Source: Elysia crispata
Lineage: Eukaryota; Mollusca; Gastropoda; Plakobranchidae
Reading direction: 5' to 3'
Assembly: GCA_033675545.1 (NCBI GenBank)
Contig: JAWDGP010004033.1
Span: forward strand, 231,001 to 295,000
Length of the DNA: 64,000 bases
The position numbers and the translations under genes are program-made. The notes under the pieces are model-generated. The model was not told where the DNA came from, searched no databases, and was given only the letters and a program-made list of their open reading frames with translations. Below are positions 1-13,045 of this stretch, piece by piece. How positions within the stretch are numbered: the stretch's first letter is position 1; each line of letters starts with the position of its first letter.

Positions 1-166
1 GTCCCCGTCGCCGCCCAGGTCAAAAGGACGCCTCAGAGCGGTAGCAGCAGAGTCATTGGTGTTATTCGAGAAAGACCGCTGGTCGTCGTTTCTGCCGTCC
101 AAGCGATCTTCCATCGACTTTTTGTGATCGTGCATACCAGAGGCGTCGCCGTTTGTCACTAACTCG
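1..166 (-). CDS. Receptor exon 3: cytoplasmic tail, runs off window
   Basis: The acceptor is CGTCTTCTGCAG|CGAGTT. The first base C completes the split codon AG+C (Ser), and the next 55 codons are open to the window edge. Both other frames on this strand contain stops. The GC content is clearly above the flanking intron. The peptide is polar and rich in Asn, Asp, Ser and Arg (ELVTNGDASGMHDHKK start), as expected for an intracellular tail. No domain was recognised. The pyrimidine tract before the acceptor is weak. Confidence 0.72.
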
Positions 167-3100
167 CTGCAGAAGACGTAAAATGTGTTAATAAATAACA
201 TTTTGTGCAAATACAAAATCTAACATTCTCCCCGATTCCTCTTCCTCTTCCAATTCTGTATATTTTTCATTAGGATATAGAGCCTTTCCTTATCTTTTTT
301 TTTACCTTTTGGTTTGTATAAAAGTGTAAAAGACATGCTAAATCTAGAATTGGTTATACACATTTACACTTAAAATTTCTATACTACCATAATGGTCTTC
401 GCAAAAGTTATTCTTTGTGTAAATTATATAAAATTACATGTATCTAAAATAATAAATTTACAAGTAAACAATACATGTCACGTCAAGCAATTTCATTTAT
501 TTATTTACCGAAAATCCTAATCATTCTCAGCTTTCAAGCATTGATATCCAATTTTTTTTTTTTTAATTTTGTAATTGTTATGTGTCTGTGCATGATGAAA
601 TGCTTGATAGGCTTTCCCTTCCGAATTTGAAAGGATTCGAATCTTAATAAAAGAAGTGTGAAAAAGCAAAATCTGTTATCGATGTTGATAAGACGTGATA
701 ATAAACATTATAAATGCAATTTGGGAATAATTGTTCTCTCACACTGTACGTACAAACTACCGGTACATGTAGCTTAAAGACCCCTTTCTCTGACTGACGG
801 ATTGTTTCTATAACTTTCTCTGTAGCTTCAAAAAATCTTTTTTATTTTTTTCCCTTTGAATTGAGGTAAAAAGTTCGTATCGGTATTTGAAGATCAGAGT
901 TATGTAAATAATTCACATTGATTTCCTTAAAGTTCAAAGATTGGATTGTAACCAGGTGTTTGTTTCAATTAAAAAAAAACATAAAAGGTTTTAGATTTAT
1001 CAATTTCTTTTGCGCCTTTTCTATTTTGTTTACGGGTGTTTATTCATATCAGGTATATTTAATTGTATAATATTTCCTGGCTCACGAAATTAGATCAATA
1101 ATTAAATTTAAAAAAAACACAACTGTACCAACGAAACCTACGGTCGTGATTGTACGTATTTAACCCATCTATTTTCTATGAAGTGTTCTTTTACGGTCTC
1201 CTCTATGTACACGGTCGTGATTGTATGTATTTAACCCACCTATTTTCTTTGAAGTGTTCTTTTACAGTCTCCTCTATGTACACGGTCGTGATTGTACGTA
1301 TTTAACCACCTATTTTCTATGAAGTGTTCTTTTACGGTCTCCTCTATATACACGGTCGTGATTGTACGTATTTAACCCACCTATTTTCTATGAAGTGTTC
1401 TTTTACGGTCTCCTCTATGTACACGGTCGGTCGTGATTGTATGTATTTAACCCACCTATTTTCTATGAAGTGTTGTTTTACGGTCTCCTCTATGTACATG
1501 GTCGTGATTGTACGTATTTAACCTACCTATTTTCTATGAAGTGTTGTTTCACTGTCTCCTCTATGGCCTCGCGTTTCTCCCTCCTGCGACGCTGCACGCG
1601 GTTGACACTGCAAAGAATGAGCACACTGATGGCCACGATGAGAATGATACCGCAGACCACTGCCACTGCGATGACAATGCTGCGAGTATTCACACCGCCA
1701 TCGCCTTCTGCCACTCGACCAGACGGCTGGGACACGGTCACGGAGTCGAACGCCACGCCCTCTAGCGTCAGGCGGTACTCAGTGGCGGCGCCGCCACGGA
1801 TGTTCTGCACGAAGCACTTGTAGCGGGCGATGTCCTCGTAGCGAAAGTCCCGAATGCGGAGTTGGCTGACCTGCGTCTTCTCGTTGTGGTAGCCTATGAG
1901 GGGCCACGTATAAATTTGGTATTTTTGGCTATCCGAACCCTTCTGGGATGGGGGAGTCGGAGATGGGATGACAGCGATTGCAGCAGGCGCCGCTCCGGGA
2001 TTTTCCTTCCGCACAGGTTCTACGTCGATAACCTCCGAGTTGCGCAGCCACTTGGCTTCCACCTCTGGGACCGAGCTGTATTTACATAAGAGCGAGGTGT
2101 CCGTACCCTCCGCGAGCTCACGGGTCGCGCCGCTTGTCTTCATCTGCACCTCGCACGCGAGCTCATCCAGGGACCGCGAGTCGAGGCTGGTATCGCGCAC
2201 GATGGATGGGCCGTCGCAGCGGACATGGTAACCCGTGGAGTTCCAAACGGCTGCGTCCGTCCTGTTCATCCACAGCCGCAGCCACCGCAGCTTGCAGTCG
2301 CAAAACCATCGATTGTCGTAGAGTTGCACTTGAATCATGTTCTCCGGGAAGTCCTCAAAGGCGTTCACCGGCAACGTCTTTAGCGCGTTGTGGCGCAGCT
2401 TTAATACAATGAGAGAATGTAGGCCGCTGAAAGCTTGATAGCGGACCTGGTAAATGCTGTTGCCGCTTAAATCCAGATGCTGCAGCTTTGTCAACTCACT
2501 AAATGCTCGTGCTGGGAGCTGGAAAGAGATAAGAATAGCCAGTAAGCAGCTTCTAAATATATAGATCTAGGCCTGAAATCTTCGTTTAAAATTTGCTTCC
2601 TTCCCCTTTTCTTTCTTGAATTCCCCCCTCCCACACATACACAACTTTTAAGTTCTGTAAAAACGTCATAAGAATTATGATAACCTACTTATTATTGATC
2701 TGCTTTGAAGTGTTAAATGAAGGCTCTCGTGTGTATTGAATTTTCTATTTGATACTTGATACCGTGTTTCACATTTTACTCTTTTTTTCGTGTTTAATTC
2801 ACTAATTTAAAAGCTTCAGTTTGTTTCATAACTAATCTTTCTCGTTAATCTTTTCAAAAACCTTAACAGCGCCGAATTCTGGTCATATTTAATTCAAATG
2901 TTCTGAACTCTGCTACGAAACAATAATGAAAAAGAATAAAGCACAGCTTATAGCATTCAATTTTTTTCCCTTCAACTGTTTTCCACATTATTTTGGTTCT
3001 TTGCAAAACATCATCAAAATACTTACATTATATTGTTTTCACTAATAAGCACACACAAATTCACATCAGCTACACGTGAATTACTCTCTTAGCTCTAGGT

Positions 3101-3685
3101 AACTTTTTGTGGTTACATCTCACATTCCTTTGCGAACGAATTGCTCACCTGATAAATCTTGTTGCCGGCGAGCAAAAGATCTTCCAACCCCTTTACTTGC
3201 GCCAGAGCCGACGTGGGCACTTCCTCCAATTTGTTGTTGGTGAGGTCCAAAACCTTGAGCCAGTTAATACCCCTCAGCGAGTCTTCTTGTAACTCCTGCA
3301 GAGAATTGTTCCGCAGGTACAGTTCTTTCAGGTACTCGTAACTCAAGAAGCTGTTGTGAGGCAGAACTGGGAAGTAGTTGCCACTGAGGTCAAGTGTCCT
3401 GAGGTTGTTGTGGAGACCAAAAGGGACGATCGTCAATCCCTTGACCGAACAGTTTGCCGCAGTCTGAGAATGGTTGATGGAGCACATTTGCGCAGTCCGC
3501 TGGCCCGCGGTTGGAGAAGCGATCAGAAGTAGGCACAAAACGACAACGGAAAGCACAGTCGGCGAGCGTGCCTTTCCGTGCCTTTGACAAGACCATTTCG
3601 ACGGTCCAGGTATTGGGTGACGACCGATTACTAACCAGTCATTTAACAAGTGCAACCCGTGATGCGAGAGAAAGCTGTCATCCAT
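1..3685 (-). CDS. Kekkon-like LRR-Ig transmembrane receptor (3 exons, 3' end outside window)
   Basis: Exons read on the minus strand are 3685-3149, 2518-1527 and 166-1. All junctions are GT-AG and phases agree, giving about 565 residues before the window edge. A hydrophobic signal segment lies at residues 42-60. Six 24-residue leucine-rich repeats start at L95, L119, L143, L167, L191 and L215. The LRR C-terminal cap has Cys 252, 254, 280 and 301 in the CDCKLRWLRLW style. A single Ig domain has Cys 324, Trp 336 and Cys 414 (YKC). The membrane helix is about 459-484, followed by a basic stop-transfer stretch (RRRREKR). LRRs, cap, one Ig, one helix and an intracellular tail is the order of the Kekkon and related LRR-Ig families, which are cell-surface receptors or adhesion proteins, often neural. 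The ligand and function here are not known. The start is the only Met near the signal segment, and an in-frame TAA lies six codons upstream. The long N-terminal lead (about 41 residues) is unusual, so an alternative upstream exon is possible. Related families (LRRN, LINGO, LRIT) were not excluded. Confidence 0.85.
167..1140 (-). other. Receptor intron 2, remainder
   Basis: This is AT-rich intron sequence between the minisatellite and exon 3. I see no open frame, RNA gene or clear mobile element in it. Confidence 0.65.
1141..1566. repeat. 71-bp minisatellite, 6 copies, carrying the exon 2 donor site
   Basis: Copies of ggtcgtgattgtacgtattt start at 1142, 1213, 1284, 1354, 1429 and 1500, giving spacings of 71, 71, 70, 75 and 71 (the 75 comes from a 4-bp GGTC insertion). 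Each unit holds about 40 nt matching the end of receptor exon 2 and about 31 nt matching the start of its intron. The copy at 1500-1566 is the exon end itself. Confidence 0.95.
1527..2518 (-). CDS. Receptor exon 2: LRR 4-6, cap, Ig domain, membrane helix
   Basis: The acceptor is TCTTTCCAG|CTCCCAGCA, which continues LRR 4 in frame. The exon has 992 nt and ends in phase 2 at GAAAATAG|GTAGGT (donor 1526-1521). Reading on past the donor gives TAG at 1525-1523, so an unspliced reading would look like a complete gene with a short tail. The open frame of exon 3 in exactly the matching phase argues for splicing. The last 13 codons lie inside the 71-bp minisatellite. Confidence 0.82.
2519..3148 (-). 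other. Receptor intron 1
   Basis: A 630-bp AT-rich intron bounded by GT (3148-3147) and AG (2520-2519). I see nothing else in it. Confidence 0.75.
3149..3685 (-). CDS. Receptor exon 1: signal segment, LRR 1-3 and first half of LRR 4
   Basis: This exon has 537 nt, exactly 179 codons, and ends in phase 0 at CAG|GTGAGC. The LRR N-terminal flank keeps only two clear cysteines (MCSI and NCS), fewer than the usual four. The junction falls inside LRR 4, after NKIYQ. Confidence 0.85.
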
Positions 3686-5340
3686 TATTATGTGTAAGGA
3701 TTATGTAACTTTTAATCAAAGACTACTCTTATTGGATAAGACGCCGGATGTCGAAATTGGCCAATGCACGTCACTTCCTTTCAATCATAGTGTTTCAATT
3801 TTTGTTTCTTCTTGTTCATACAGAGCTAAGTTGCGCACTGTGCTCTAATAATCTCATACAAGACTGTGACTGCTGGAAGCTGGCGTGGTTGATATTGATT
3901 TTTCACTGGAAGCCTTATGTAAAAATCAATACTGTTTCAAAGTCTATAGGTGGCCTGCCGTTTTTAAATCTAGTCGCAATGGTCTTCGATATCAGGACTT
4001 TTCGCTTTTGGTAACTACAACCCTTTGAAGAATTAGAAAAAAAATACTGCACTTGTAGACCTTTTATAGTACGGAATCGAATGTGCCTCTCCAGTCTTTA
4101 TTCAAAAGGAAAACAAATTAACTCGCTGCACTGGAGTTTTCCCGTTCAATTCTAAATCATTATCCTGTCCTTCCGGGACTCTTTCTCCACCCCTCAAAGA
4201 TAAACGACCGTTGCGGAGTCCCTGTACTCATGGCCAGCGGTCACAGCTTCCCGGGCGCGACTGTTGTATGTCCGGCCCGTCACCTAGTCCGTGGTACCGG
4301 AGGAATGTGTCGCATTTCGAGCGGTCTTTGGGTGCACGAAGACACTTAATCACCAGAGGATGTAAGACCAACAAAATCTCTTCATTTCTCCGCCTTTGAT
4401 GTCTTGTCACGTCAGTGCAAGTGGGGCAGATCAGGAAGGTGCAAGTAAGACGGCGCGAAGGATGAGGGCGAAATGATAGCCGAAGGATAATGGAAAGTGC
4501 CCTTTTGGAATCAGTCCACTATTACTATTAGCGAGATATATGCTCTGAAGTTTTTTTTTATTTCGTTTAGCAAACTTCGAGGGCCATGTCAGAGTCCAGA
4601 GGTGATCACTGAGGAGACCAAAAATGAAATGAATTGCTTTAGTAAGATACAAGATTTAAATGACATGAATTATTAATTAAGCATTTCAAGCCGCTTGTAT
4701 ACATGCGAAAATGCAGTTTTGCGACAAGAAATGGTATCAAAAGTACCGTCCGCCCAGACAATTCAAGTTTAAGAGTAAAAATATCATCGACATGTATAAG
4801 TGCTGGTAATACCGTATAGGGAATATAATAGTGTAATTTAATTGAAGAACTGCTAGCCGAACCTTAGCTTTCATTTGATCAATACTAAAGATTTGAAAAA
4901 CATCTTATCTAGAAATCGATACATCTCTGTAAAAGCACATCGATCAATAAAACGACGCAGGAGACTCAGAAATAGTGTGGGAGGGATTAAAATACTAGGG
5001 CTATCGATTTTAATGTGAATACATGTACATTATTTATAGCCCTATATCGGAAAGAGCGCGCAGTCAAAAAAAAAATCGATGTAGTCCTGCCGTTTCGATA
5101 GTGAATGAGCGCTTTTCTGTTGCATGAAAATTGAAAGGCACTGAAAGCAGGTAGAGACCCAGCAGTTGGCACGGTGTAGGTTTTCCAGATTGCACGATAT
5201 GGCTTAATATATAATATGAACCTGTATGGCTCTTGGTACAAAACATAAATTGTTTATCCGTGGAGGTTGGAATCTGCCAGCGTGCCTGGGAGTTAGCACA
5301 AGAGACCCTAGGGCTATTATAGATCTAAATCTAATTATTT
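3686..5340. other. Upstream flank of the receptor gene, no gene recognised
   Basis: This should contain the receptor promoter or 5' noncoding exons, but no TATA box or exon can be fixed by eye. A more GC-rich patch at 4200-4440 is a possible 5' noncoding exon or promoter. The open frames here are short and lack family features. Confidence 0.5.
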
Positions 5341-5446
5341 ATACGACATTACCGAGGCTCAACCTCGGGCCTCAGAGGAGCCGGGGGTCGATAGACCGGG
5401 ACACTAGCAAGGCTCCCCGCTATCCAACTCCATCTTGAGCTACCCG
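5341..5446 (-). mobile_element. tRNA-like SINE head, degenerate
   Basis: On the minus strand a box A-like word (GGTAGCTCAAGATGG) is followed about 45 nt later by a box B-like word (CCGGTCTATCGACCCC). That is the spacing of a pol III internal promoter. No poly(A) tail was fixed, so the downstream boundary is unknown. It could be chance. Confidence 0.35.
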
Positions 5447-5527
5447 GTACCTATTCATGCATCCGTCGGCCGGAGTGCTAGAGGAGCGTTGAAAGGCATA
5501 ATTTGTGTTGCGTCTTTCCTCTTCATC

Positions 5528-7229
<1,702 letters not shown>

Positions 7230-7239
7230 GCCCCCCCCC

Positions 7240-7323
<84 letters not shown>

Positions 7324-7345
7324 GTCTCTGTCTTTCTCTCTCTCT
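7230..7345. repeat. C-run plus (CT)n
   Basis: A run of about 13 C bases leads into about 75 bp of pure CT and then an imperfect CT tail. Confidence 0.97.
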
Positions 7346-7731
7346 GCTCACGGTCGGTCGCACGGTCGCGTGTGTGTCCGCTAGTGTGTTCACCAGATCT
7401 GATCATTACCATGTGTGTGCTAGCGCGTGTTGGTGTTGCAAGCGCGACCGGGAAGACGGGGGGATCCGCCCTTTGGCTTTTGTTCTCCTCCTACTACTAT
7501 AATGGTGAGGAAAAGAGGCGAGTTCCAGGAAGGACATCCCTCACTGTCCAACACAGTGAGTGAGCAAAGGACGGGCTAACTACTATAACAGCTTGGCCAC
7601 ATTGTACACATTTTATCACCATGGAAATACATTAGAGGAGACAAAGAGACACAACACTGAGAGAAAGGTCCTCTCCTGTGGTTGACATAACGTTACATTT
7701 CACGAGTCGGTATTGTTGAAGAGTAAACTAG

Positions 7732-7733
<2 letters not shown>

Positions 7734-7809
<76 letters not shown>

Positions 7810-7812
7810 CTC
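7734..7812. repeat. (CT)n microsatellite
   Basis: Pure CT from 7734 to about 7797, then an imperfect CT-rich end. Confidence 0.97.
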
Positions 7813-9765
7813 TCTCTATTTACTTTCTGTCTCAAATATCAGTTTAGTGAAATAAAAATCAATACCCGCAGCGGGCTGTTTCGAAAGAGTCTTTTTGGGA
7901 CTTACTTAAAAATCAACGACTTTGTTTGGCTGCGTTTCAATTTATAGCTAGTGTTAACTATTGCGATCTTTAATAAATTTTCCACACGATCGTCGAACAT
8001 AAATTTTCACTTTCTGTCCTATAAAGTATAAGGTTACATACGGCGCAAACTAACTTTAAATTTTTTTAACTAAAGATACATAAATTACGACCCTTTACAC
8101 AAAAGGGTCTACATCCTAGCGGTTTTTAAACTTTTGCGGGCACTTTTTTTATTTCATTTTAAAGCAGACCTTTAAACTCCGGTCATTCAAAGGCTGAGAC
8201 ACTTTTTTTTTTTTTTAAACTGTAAATTGCCTGTTGGATTTTCAAGCGCAACTCTACAAGCTTAGTTATGCCCATTCATATGCCCTTTAAAGACGCTCTT
8301 TTTATCATTTCATTCTGGTGGGTGCAAGGGTCGGATGGAACGAAGAGCAAGACAGGTTTGTAAATATTAGCACTACTAAATGTTAGACAAAAAAATCGTC
8401 CAAGTATGTAAGAGTCAAGTCAATGAAGCAGTGCAAATTCCATGTAATTTTTAGGACAACCCTTCCCTCCCTTTTCACTTCATTAAACAATATCGTATTC
8501 CTTTCCTTTCGAGTATAGCTAACCAAAAAAAGTAAGAGCAAAACATGTGCTTTTTTTTAAATGTCTTTTATGAGTTGGGAAGCAAATGAAACTTGTTTTT
8601 AAAACACTTGGGTCCCCATAATGTATAGACTTGGAACTTGATTTTAATTAGGCAAGCCATAATTTTATTAACTTTTCACCAACACACTTAAGTTTTTCCA
8701 CGTTCCCATACTTTTTCCCCCCATTCCTCCGTACCTTCCTGGTACCCGCCTTAAACACACAATCATGTATACGTATACACTTGTTGTTTTTTTTTTTTTG
8801 CGCACTCTCCCCCTTTTTTTTTCCTAACCTTTCCCAAACAAACAATAAATTATGGCGCACGCCCGCGAATAGTGGGGCGCGTGCAGATCTCAAGCCCTCG
8901 ACGTCTCAAGTCAAAGCTCCCTCCAGGTATCCAGGGCGATGCTGCAAGTCCTGTAATTAGGTACGGTATCCTAGAGGATGCCGCAGACACGGAGACTCAG
9001 ACTGAGACTGATACTGGGGCATCATCGGATTTTTACCCCCTTTTTTTTTCGCTTATTTTAGGGGCGCGTGTTTGTGTGATACGAGAACGTCTGGCATAGA
9101 CTAGAGGCTATGAGTAAACACGCGCCTTCACCTTGCCCTGGAGCACCTGACGGTTACTTTACACATGGCGACCGCCTTGGCTGTTTGTTCCCTTGCGAAT
9201 AGTAAATGCCCTATATTATAAAGTATGAGAGAAAGGTGAGGGTGCTGTATCATAAGACGCACAGGTAAGACCGGTGGAGAAAATTTTTTTTTTTCCACGT
9301 ACGAATTGCTCACCTTGGGAACTAGATATCTAGATCTACTTTTCTAGATCGTTTTTTTTTTATATTTTTGTAGTTGTTTTCCTGTGATTGTTCACGTTTT
9401 TTGTTGTTGTTTTTTTCCTATTAATATGTAAAGAAAGCCGTGCCTGTGTTTTTCCCTTCCAACTTACTGACCTTTTCGTTAACGTCAGCTGCTCATCAGT
9501 TCTCTCTAGATTTTATTTATGACACCCGAATTAACCTGCTGTATGTTACAATGCGTTTGATTTTACTTCAGTCAAAAGGGAAAAATTGTTAAAAAATCAA
9601 CAACAAAAACGACGCTGTCATAAAGCTGTTTAAGTTAAAGCGCGTGAGCGGAGCGGTGAATGAAGTGAGCTAACAAGATGTGACACAAGCGCCGAGGTTT
9701 TTCTTTTTTTTTTTTTTTTGTAACATTTTTCTTTTTTCAACATTTCTCCTCTGGGTTCGAAAGAG
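7813..9765. other. Intergenic, no gene recognised
   Basis: AT-rich with several T-runs. A moderately GC-rich patch at 8870-9010 holds a short open frame with an imperfect 'gagactcagactgagactgatact' repeat. I do not support it as coding. Confidence 0.5.
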
Positions 9766-9786
9766 AGGGGGGGGGGGAGAGAGAGG

Positions 9787-9864
<78 letters not shown>

Positions 9865-9876
9865 CAGACAGACAGA
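9766..9876. repeat. G-run plus (GA)n, then (CAGA)n
   Basis: About 11 G bases, a mixed G/GA segment, about 65 bp of pure GA, then short CAGA units. Confidence 0.97.
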
Positions 9877-10137
9877 GGAAAAAGAATACAGTGGATTAAA
9901 AGGAAATATTGCAACTTCAGTGCCATGCGTTTGACCTGGGATCCAACCGTTTTGAATGACAGCATAAATTGCTATTACAGAATCACAATATCACTTGATT
10001 GCTATGTGCTTCCCCCACACTCACCGCATTTTTTTTTCTTCCATCCCAAGAAGAAAAATATTATTCCTTCATGGTTTTTTATTTAATGATAAAAAATGGG
10101 AGAGGCAAATAAATCATCTGGTGCAAGCTTAAAATGA

Positions 10138-10172
10138 GGGGGGGGGGGGGGGGGGAGAGAGAGAGAGAGAGA
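10138..10172. repeat. G-run plus short (GA)n
   Basis: About 18 G bases directly followed by eight GA units. Confidence 0.95.
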
Positions 10173-10623
10173 AGCTAAATATCTAAAATTCTTCAATCAC
10201 TACATAACGCGTTAAAAAATGCCCTCAATGAAAATTGGGGATATAATAAGTGTATTCTCGTTTAAATGATACATATTTTTGTAATTTTTTTTTCCATCGT
10301 CAGCTTGAATCACTAGATGGGTTTATTTTTCATGTTAAACATTTTCAATATGCGTAAAGACAAATTTTACCATTGCGGCTGTGTTGGATATCAAATTTAA
10401 AAGCCATTGCTTCTATTGTAGAATAATTTGGTCATGTGGCAAACAACCATAAATTGAGATTCATTATTACGATAAGTGGTCACTACATGTACATGTATTT
10501 GGATTTTCACTGTAATGTGTAAAGTTAGTTTGCCTGAATTCTAATATCATTATCCTTAATCTAGTCGATCCTGTCAACCAAGGACTGTTTAAAGTTCATT
10601 AATTTTTTTATTCGTCTCCTAAG

Positions 10624-10784
10624 TTTTTTTTTTTTTTTTTTTTTTAATCGAAGGATCTCATAGGGAGACAGAGGGTGTCCGTCTAGCCAAATATAGAATC
10701 CCATGATGAAGATTGAGCCAGTAATTTAACGAGACCTCGAGGCTTCCGAGTTTAACGACCTACCGACTGAGCTATCTGGCGCCA
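10624..10784 (-). mobile_element. tRNA-derived SINE with poly(A) tail
   Basis: Read on the minus strand it begins GGCGCCAGATAGCTCAGTCG, a good tRNA 5' end with box A. Next comes a tRNA-like head, whose box B has decayed, and a body of about 80 bp. It ends in an A-run of about 21, seen as T at 10625-10645. Head, body and A-tail in this order are diagnostic of a SINE. The body differs from the SINE at 15683. Confidence 0.75.
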
Positions 10785-12687
10785 CACATGTGGTGGGGCA
10801 TTAAGAGGCATGTATAAATAGGCCTGGTGGGTGTGGCAGCCAATAATGCATTGAGTCTTTGCGAGGATCATGTTTTCCTGGCGGTAGTACTGAAGGGCTT
10901 AACAAGCAAATCTCAGTTATCCCTTTAAGCTTTTGGATTTGTATCTAAACAAAAAATGCTCTCTGTCGTGAGATAGAAACTAGGCATCTTTTTATATTTT
11001 TGCATTGTTTTTTTTTGCCCGAAGATTTGCCATATCGGAATTTAACGTCAGAATGCAATGATATAAAACACAACATAAAAAATTACAACATCAAAAGCAA
11101 CAACTACAACGACGAAAATAAAAAACAACAGCAACATTGAATAACCTCAAGAAACTTTCGCCCCACTGCCTTCAATTTTGGCGACATAATTCAAACCAGA
11201 CCACACTCATTGTCAACAAGACCAACTGACAGAACGGACAGGCACAGGCATCTACACCAAGATCTACACACGCACACGCACTGAATGTACAATGCACAGG
11301 CCGAATATTATTATAATAGATCGTCGGGTTTGACCCGTGTCAACTCTTCCCTTATCTTAGCGTGACACACTCCCTATCGGTTCACTGCAGACCTCAAAGG
11401 TGACTTTTGATAAAAAAAACCTTCTGGACACCGATTGGAGTCCTGGGAAAGAATTTTTTTTTTTTTTTCAGAGGAAGACGTTTAGTGACAACTTTCCATT
11501 CCTGAAAATCAGGGGAATGTACGTCACAAGTCGTGTTACTCATTACTGATAGTGGTATATAATAATAGTGACAGGAAAATCAAAGTGGTCGATAACTCAA
11601 ATGGTTTTGTTTTGTTTGTTTGTTTGTTTTTTTGTTGTTTTTTCTTTCAGAAATTTAACGCTCTCTTTCCACGAAACAAAGAGAAAGAAGCGTGACTCTA
11701 AAGTGCTGTATAGGCGAAAGAAAATGGCAAAGCGGCGCCCTCAAACCCGGTTTAAATTGACAAAAAAATAAAAAATAAAAGGAAAATAAGAGACGCTCGT
11801 GAAGATAATCTCTCAGTAGAAGAGCAAAGGCTGACATTTTTAGAGATTTCATACTGAAGGCCCACCTGAACCATGGCCTGATACTTACAAAATTGCTGAT
11901 TTAGGACATTTATACCTTCTTGCTATGCCTTCAATCTTTTCCACTCTTTTGCGATTCATCTGCTTTGTGCATTAAGTCTTGTAGGATGCACCATGATGTA
12001 TAGAGCCTCTTTTCGTGTCCAATCTAATAATTTGGCCCAAAAGTCGCCGTTTCTGATGAAAAAGTTTTGCATGACCTCTGTTAGGGTATAATGATAAGCA
12101 TCAACTTTACACAGATGATGATGTTTGTGTTATGAAACATCTTATCGTGGTACTGTTTGAGAAACGCAAGAGGAATTCTGTGTATTTATTTATCTCCTCT
12201 TTAGTTTTAATGAAGCGGAAGTAAGGTGTTATAAAAATAGCGCCACCGTGTAGATGTGTAAAATGTCAGCGACATGACTTTATTTAACAAATCTCAAACG
12301 ATCGACAAAGGTTTTGGCGTTAAAATATGACCGGAGTTTATGAGCTTTAAGAAGCATAAAAGCTGCATTAAAGATGGAATATCTTATCCTTTAGTTTTTT
12401 CTGACAAATAGGCGTAGCTATCATTTTAAAATGCTTTACCGCGCTCGGAAAAACAAATCTCATTAAATGTAGTGGGCGTCTTCTATGACTAGTCTATAAA
12501 ACTTTCTAAACCAAGGTAAGAATAATATGAGATACATAACTGAGGTTATTCTGTTTTTCCTTTAATTGCTCTCAAAGGTAGACGTGCACATTAATGAAAT
12601 TCGTGGGCCACGAACTTTAAACATTTGTGTCAGGATGGTCTGGGAAGAACCGCAACGCTTTTTTTTTAATCTATAAAATTATGAATT
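10785..12687. other. Intergenic, no gene recognised
   Basis: AT-rich single-copy-looking DNA with A- and T-runs. No exon with paired splice signals was recognised. Confidence 0.5.
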
Positions 12688-12757
12688 GAGAGAGAGAGAG
12701 ACAGACAGACAGACAGTCCTTCAGACACAGACGCAGACGTAGAAGGTATAAAGAGAA

Positions 12758-12840
<83 letters not shown>

Positions 12841-12892
12841 TAGACAGACAGTCCTTCAGACACAGACGCAGACGTATAAGGAATAAAGAGAA

Positions 12893-12955
<63 letters not shown>

Positions 12956-13045
12956 TAGACAGACAGACAGACAGTCCTTCAGACACAAACGCAGACGTAG
13001 AAGGAATAAAGAGAGAAGGAGTACGAGAGGAAAGGGGGGGGGGGG
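12688..13045. repeat. Higher-order repeat: three (GA)n blocks with a shared 50-bp linker
   Basis: The word CAGTCCTTCAGACACA recurs at 12714, 12849 and 12972 (the third copy differs at the last base). Each copy is preceded by CAGA units and followed by 'gcagacgta..aggaataaagag' and, for the first two, a GA block. The repeat unit is therefore about 123-135 bp, not just the dinucleotide. A 14-base G-run closes the array. Confidence 0.95.

Noticed and set aside
1523-1525. TAG as the true end of the receptor protein
   Set aside because: It overlaps a good donor (GTAGGT). Exon 3 is open only in the phase that this donor requires. Kept as a possible alternative isoform only.
3748-4014. 88-codon frame with a hydrophobic start and several Cys, like a small secreted protein
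   Set aside because: AT-rich flank of the receptor gene, no splice or poly(A) evidence, and the length is within chance for this window.
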